Shown piece by piece: positions 19,104 to 22,805 of a stretch of 22,805 nucleotides of DNA; position 1 is the first letter of the stretch; every line of letters begins with the position of its first letter. The position numbers and the translations under genes were made by a program. This DNA comes from CALBGR01 sp964499935. Its GTDB lineage: Bacteria; Patescibacteriota; Saccharimonadia; Saccharimonadales; UBA4665. Location: positions 1-22,805 of the forward strand of contig CAZCMS010000008.1 of assembly GCA_964499935.1 (NCBI GenBank), read 5' to 3'. The notes beneath the pieces are model-generated. The model was not told the DNA's origin. It ran no database searches and saw only the letters and a program-made list of their open reading frames with translations.

Positions 19104-22088
19104 ATGAAATTTAAATCAGGCACACGCAGGCGAGCGATTGAGTACGAGAAAGACCTTGTAGAGGAGTGGAAAAAAAATAAGACATTCGAGAAATCGATTG
19201 AACAGCGATCGAAAGATAATGCGTATGTGTTTTATGATGGTCCACCATTTATTACTGGTGTACCACATCATGGGACCTTGCTTAGCTCAATTGTGAAGGA
19301 TGCTGTCCCACGCTATCAGACCATGAAAGGTAAGCGTGTGGAGCGTGTATGGGGCTGGGATACTCACGGGCTGCCTGCTGAGGTTTTTACAGAAAAGAAA
19401 CTTGGCATTAAGGATCGTCGAGATATCGGTACAAAAATCAGCCTAGAAGAATATATCACCACAGCACGCGACAATATGGTGCAAACCGGTAACCTATGGG
19501 AGCAATATGTTGATCGTATTGGTCGCTGGGTAGATTTTAAGGGCGCTTATAAGACCATGGACAAGGACTATATGGAGTCTATCTGGTGGGCATTCAAAAC
19601 ACTGCATGAAAAAGGCAAGATCTACGAGGGTGAGCGGGTACTTATGTATTGTACGCGCGATGCGACGCCACTTTCGAAGGCAGAGGTGACTATGGACGCC
19701 GGTGCGTATCAGGACGTAACGGACCCAAGTGTGTATGTGAAATTTCCGATGTACCTCGATAGTAATAAAGAAGATGGGCGTGACGCTTTGCCTAGCTCTA
19801 ATCTTTTAGCGTGGACAACTACCCCTTGGACACTTCCTGCAAATACGGCCGTAGCCGTGAATCCGCAACTAGATTATGTTGAAGTCATCTATGTGGGTGA
19901 GTCATATATTCTTGCGAAAGATTTAGTTGAAAAAGTTATGACTGATGAAAAACATCAGCCATTGGAGTATGAAGTAACACGAACCTTTAAGGGTGAAGAG
20001 CTGGTAGGTAAAACCTACGAGCCTTTGTTTGGGAATCGAGGCGATAATGCTCATAAAGTATGGGCAGCGGATTATGTTGAAGCAGAGGCGGGAACTGGCA
20101 TTGTGCATATAGCGCCTGCTTACGGCGAGGAAGACTTTGCTTTGGCTCACGAAAAAGGAATACCAGTTGTTCATGTCGTTGATGAAAACGGCTTTTATAG
20201 TGAAGGCGATTGGAAGGGTGAAAATGTTTGGGAAATCAATAAGACAATCGCCAAGACACTGCATGAACGTGGAGCTGTACTAAAGATCGATTATATCCGT
20301 CACAGCTATCCGCACTGTCACCGTTGCGGGACGAAACTTATGTACAGAGCGCATCCGAGCTGGTTCTTTGATGTGCAGGGACAAAAACAGCTGATGCTTG
20401 AACAAAATACCGAAACTATTAATTGGTACCCCGAGCACCTAAAGCATGGTCGTTTTGAGAAGAATATTCAGGCAGCCCCAGATTGGAATTTGAGCAGAGA
20501 TCGTTTTTGGGCTACAGCAATGCCTGTGTGGGAGGGTGTTGATGTAGATGGTAAGAAGCGTCAAATTGTGGTCGGCAGCTACGCTGAGCTCAAAGAACTC
20601 AGCGGTGTTGAATTAGAAGATTATCATCGTCCATGGATTGATGACGTTGAGTTTGATAAGGACGGAGTTCACTATAAGCGTATCGATAAGGTGTTAGACG
20701 GTTGGTTTGAGAGCGGAAGTATGCCTTTTGCGCAGTTTCATTATCCATTTGAAAACAAAGAGAAGTTTGAACAAAATTTCCCTGGTGATTTCATCGTGGA
20801 ATATATTGGTCAGGTTCGGGCTTGGTTCTATTATTTGCATGTAGTAAATATCGGACTCTTTGGTAAGGCGCCTTTTAAGCATGTAATTACTACAGGTAAC
20901 CTCATGGGTAATGACGGATATAAGCTCAGTAAATCACGGGGCAACTACACCGACCCTAACGAAGTTATGGATAAATATTCGGCAGACGCAGAGCGCTTTT
21001 TGTTGCTTGGTTCACCAGTTATGAATGCTGAGGATTACAGCTTGCAAGACAAAGATGTGGGCGATGTAGCGCGTAAGCTGAGTATGATCTGGAACATGTA
21101 CGATTTCTTTACGATGTATGCAGAAGTTGATGGCTGGGAGTTTGACGGTACACTGGCGCATCCAGAAAAGTTTACGAATCCTCTCGATGAGTGGATTGTT
21201 AGTCGTGTACATCAGCTTGGCCAAGAGATCGAGAAGCATATGGAAGAATATGATCTGTCAGGTGCAGTAAAGCCAATTTTGCCGTTTATTGATGATGCAA
21301 GCAACTGGTATGTTCGTCGTTCACGACGTCGTTTTTGGAAGAGCGGTAACGATAGCGATAAAAATGACGCCTATCAGACACTACATTATGTGTTGGTCTA
21401 TCTTTCGAAGATAATTGCACCATTCACACCTTTTTTATCAGAAGAGCTATACCAGAAGCTCACAGGTGGTGAGAGCGTGCACCTACTTGACTGGCCAGAA
21501 AGTGGACACTTAAACGAACTATTGGTAGACCAAATGGCTAAGGTAAGGGAAGTGATTAATCAGGGCTTGAGCCAACGTGCAAAGGAGGGTATTAAAGTCA
21601 GGCAGCCAATCGCAAGCGTGTCGGTCGCGGGTGTACACGAAATTGATGACGATATGAAAGATATTATTGCCGAAGAGCTTAACTCGAAGACCATAGTGCT
21701 TATTTCTAGGTCGCCTAATGTAATGGAAGACGAATCCTTTAAAGAACATGTTGATGTAAGTAGGGGTACTGCTCCTTTTAGTGATGTGCAGGTTGCTATA
21801 GATACAGTAATTACCCCTGAACTTAAGCTCGAAGGGATTATGAGGGAGCTTATTAGGCACATCCAGAGCGCTCGTAAGGCAGCCGGATTTAATATAGATG
21901 ATAGAATTTTATTTACTGTTGAGACAGATAGTGCAGAGATTGAACAGGCGCTTGAAGAGCATATAGAAACTATTCAGCAGGAAACTCTCGGCATCTTGCA
22001 GCCTAAGGATATGGATGCTACTCACAGCACAGAAGCAAAAATCGACGGAGTTGTAATCTCTGTGCAGGTAGCTAAGGTTCATAAATAG
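19104..22088 (+). CDS. ileS: Isoleucyl-tRNA synthetase
   Basis: This 994-residue class I synthetase attaches Ile to its tRNA. The Rossmann signature reads PPFITGVPHHGTLL, with the HIGH motif as HHGT (residues 55-58); the following GWDTHGLPAE is intact. The CP1 editing domain has TTTPWTLPANTAV and GTGIVHIAPAYGEED with the Asp expected for hydrolysis of Val-tRNA. The KMSKS loop reads KLSKS at 607-611. The C-terminal anticodon-binding domain runs from about 690. The general pattern (PHxG in the HIGH region, no zinc-cysteine cluster at the C-terminus) resembles the eukaryote-like IleRS2 type. The Shine-Dalgarno AAAAGGAG lies before the ATG. The T-box leader upstream controls it, and rplU follows after 77 bases with its own promoter. 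Confidence 0.96.
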   Translation: MKFKSGTRRRAIEYEKDLVEEWKKNKTFEKSIEQRSKDNAYVFYDGPPFITGVPHHGTLLSSIVKDAVPRYQTMKGKRVERVWGWDTHGLPAEVFTEKKLGIKDRRDIGTKISLEEYITTARDNMVQTGNLWEQYVDRIGRWVDFKGAYKTMDKDYMESIWWAFKTLHEKGKIYEGERVLMYCTRDATPLSKAEVTMDAGAYQDVTDPSVYVKFPMYLDSNKEDGRDALPSSNLLAWTTTPWTLPANTAVAVNPQLDYVEVIYVGESYILAKDLVEKVMTDEKHQPLEYEVTRTFKGEELVGKTYEPLFGNRGDNAHKVWAADYVEAEAGTGIVHIAPAYGEEDFALAHEKGIPVVHVVDENGFYSEGDWKGENVWEINKTIAKTLHERGAVLKIDYIRHSYPHCHRCGTKLMYRAHPSWFFDVQGQKQLMLEQNTETINWYPEHLKHGRFEKNIQAAPDWNLSRDRFWATAMPVWEGVDVDGKKRQIVVGSYAELKELSGVELEDYHRPWIDDVEFDKDGVHYKRIDKVLDGWFESGSMPFAQFHYPFENKEKFEQNFPGDFIVEYIGQVRAWFYYLHVVNIGLFGKAPFKHVITTGNLMGNDGYKLSKSRGNYTDPNEVMDKYSADAERFLLLGSPVMNAEDYSLQDKDVGDVARKLSMIWNMYDFFTMYAEVDGWEFDGTLAHPEKFTNPLDEWIVSRVHQLGQEIEKHMEEYDLSGAVKPILPFIDDASNWYVRRSRRRFWKSGNDSDKNDAYQTLHYVLVYLSKIIAPFTPFLSEELYQKLTGGESVHLLDWPESGHLNELLVDQMAKVREVINQGLSQRAKEGIKVRQPIASVSVAGVHEIDDDMKDIIAEELNSKTIVLISRSPNVMEDESFKEHVDVSRGTAPFSDVQVAIDTVITPELKLEGIMRELIRHIQSARKAAGFNIDDRILFTVETDSAEIEQALEEHIETIQQETLGILQPKDMDATHSTEAKIDGVVISVQVAKVHK

Positions 22089-22099
22089 TGATACAACAC

Positions 22100-22128
22100 T
22101 TTACAGACAGGTAAAAATTTGATATTAT
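22100..22128 (+). promoter_or_regulatory. Promoter of rplU
   Basis: TTTACA (22100-22105) and TATTAT (22123-22128) are 17 bases apart, directly after ileS. The start near 22135 gives a leader of about 31 bases with a weak purine stretch (GAAAGAAG) before the ATG. Confidence 0.75.
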
Positions 22129-22165
22129 CTCATGGTAGTTAAATTTCTAGTGAAAGAAGTAAAGA

Positions 22166-22474
22166 ATGAAAAAAGCAGTAATTAATACAGGCGGTAAGCA
22201 GTATCTTGTAACAGAAGGCGAGACGCTTGCTGTAGAATCTCTAAAGACCGATGCAAAAAAAATAGATTTTGATGCACTGTTGCTAATCGATGGTGATAAA
22301 GTACAGGTTGGCGCACCACTTGTGAAAGGTGTGAAAGTTTCTGCAGAAATTGTTAACGCCGACGCACGGGCCGACAAAGTGACAGCTATCCGCTACAAAG
22401 CAAAAAAGCGTGTTCATAAAGTGCACGGTCATAAGCAGCATCAGGCTGAAATCAAAATTACAAAAATCGCTTAG
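22166..22474 (+). CDS. rplU: 50S ribosomal protein L21
   Basis: This 102-residue protein matches bL21: N-terminal AVINTGGKQYLVTEGETLAVE, central VLLIDGDKV-like strand (here ALLIDGDKVQVGAPLV), and the basic C-terminal YKAKKRVHKVHGHKQHQAEIKITKI, with its many His and Lys residues for 23S rRNA binding. Length equals E. coli L21 (103). The usual partner rpmA (L27) is not next to it; a strong terminator follows 18 bases after the stop. Confidence 0.97.
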   Translation: MKKAVINTGGKQYLVTEGETLAVESLKTDAKKIDFDALLLIDGDKVQVGAPLVKGVKVSAEIVNADARADKVTAIRYKAKKRVHKVHGHKQHQAEIKITKIA

Positions 22475-22492
22475 TACATTGTAGTATCAATG

Positions 22493-22526
22493 ACAAAAAA
22501 ACACTCTTAATAGAGTGTTTTTTTGT
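22493..22526 (+). terminator. Intrinsic terminator of rplU (bidirectional)
   Basis: ACAAAAAAACACTC (22493-22506) and GAGTGTTTTTTTGT (22513-22526) form a perfect 14-base-pair stem around TTAATA. A and T runs lie in the arms, so it could stop transcription in both directions. Confidence 0.92.
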
Positions 22527-22805
22527 GGTCATCTGTGGATAATTATTGATGTAAAAAATATAAATTGTAAATAATGCAACACAAGAACACAATGTTTATT
22601 CACTTCTTAATAGGTAAATACAGTATAGCGATGTGCTAATAACAACTATAAAATTTACTTATTTCTTGAGAAGTACGTTATTTTTGATATCTAAAAATGG
22701 CTATTGATTCTATTGAGCGACCTCTGTAGCAACAGGTATAATTAGATACAAGTTTGCCCAAAACAAAAGCAAACAAACACAAACCTTCAATACAAAATAT
22801 TGAAC
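22527..22805. other. AT-rich gene-free region with one DnaA-box match
   Basis: No open frame, tRNA or repeat is recognisable here. A perfect match to the DnaA-box consensus (TGTGGATAA, reverse orientation) lies at 22534-22542 at the head of an AT-rich stretch (about 22540-22710). A weaker relative, TTATTCACT, lies at about 22598-22606. A promoter sits at 22713-22742, followed by an A/C-rich, nearly G-free leader running off the window. It could be the regulatory region of the next operon or part of an origin; a single perfect box is weak support for the latter. Confidence 0.45.
22713..22742 (+). promoter_or_regulatory. Promoter reading out of the right edge
   Basis: TTGAGC (22713-22718) and a perfect TATAAT (22737-22742) are 18 bases apart. 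The transcript would start near 22749; its first 55 bases contain very few G residues. The gene it serves lies outside the window. Confidence 0.65.

Noticed and set aside
1..22805. CRISPR array, insertion sequence, prophage or defence island
   Set aside because: No spaced direct repeats, transposase, integrase or phage genes were seen; the window is housekeeping DNA.

Overview
The window reads as a chromosomal segment of a small, streamlined bacterium of the Patescibacteria/CPR type, most likely Candidatus Saccharibacteria (TM7). This rests on very short housekeeping proteins (a 586-residue IF-2, a 354-residue four-domain S1, a 647-residue PriA), a DUF5663-like gene after infB, KGG-motif proteins beside the rRNA operon, and a class II ribonucleotide reductase with NrdR. 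No database search was possible, so the taxonomic call is inference. Coding is dense, moderately AT-rich, with ATG starts throughout. All 22 protein genes end in TAA or TAG, none in TGA, and none has an in-frame TGA.

Layout. Positions 1-620 hold the 3' end of 23S rRNA, a spacer with its own promoter, 5S rRNA and two intrinsic terminators. Positions 721-1340 hold two tandem KGG-motif small proteins, the second behind a strong promoter and a terminator-like leader hairpin. Positions 1311-2589 (minus strand) hold a ROK-family kinase lacking the usual zinc site, overlapped by a small HExxH/zinc-ribbon protein. Positions 2701-6095 hold ribosomal protein S1, IF-2 and a DUF5663-like protein. Positions 6160-9660 (minus strand) hold priA, then def and fmt. 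Positions 9717-12073 hold a winged-helix regulator and then rpsU, yqeY, an adenylate kinase and map, tightly packed. Positions 12081-14818 hold ftsA and ftsZ, each with its own promoter. Positions 14844-18520 hold nrdR and nrdJ. Positions 18551-18834 hold a thioredoxin-fold protein without a CxxC pair. Positions 18850-22088 hold a T-box leader and ileS. Positions 22100-22526 hold rplU and its terminator. The last 280 bases are AT-rich, with one perfect DnaA-box match and an outward promoter.

How the genes work together. Most of the window serves translation: rRNA, S1, S21, L21, IF-2, IleRS, and the formyl-methionine cycle (Fmt charges the initiator, Def removes the formyl group, Map removes the methionine). 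The rest covers division (FtsA/FtsZ), deoxynucleotide supply and its repressor (NrdJ/NrdR), nucleotide balance (Adk) and replication restart (PriA).

The most interesting signals are: (1) a transcription-attenuation T-box in front of ileS; (2) promoters whose -10 element lies only 6-9 bases before the ATG of at least six genes, implying leaderless mRNAs; (3) complete absence of TGA; (4) an IleRS whose HIGH signature reads HHGT; (5) an inverted copy of the 5S 3' end placed just beyond its terminator; and (6) a strong promoter firing into an immediate terminator hairpin before the second KGG gene.
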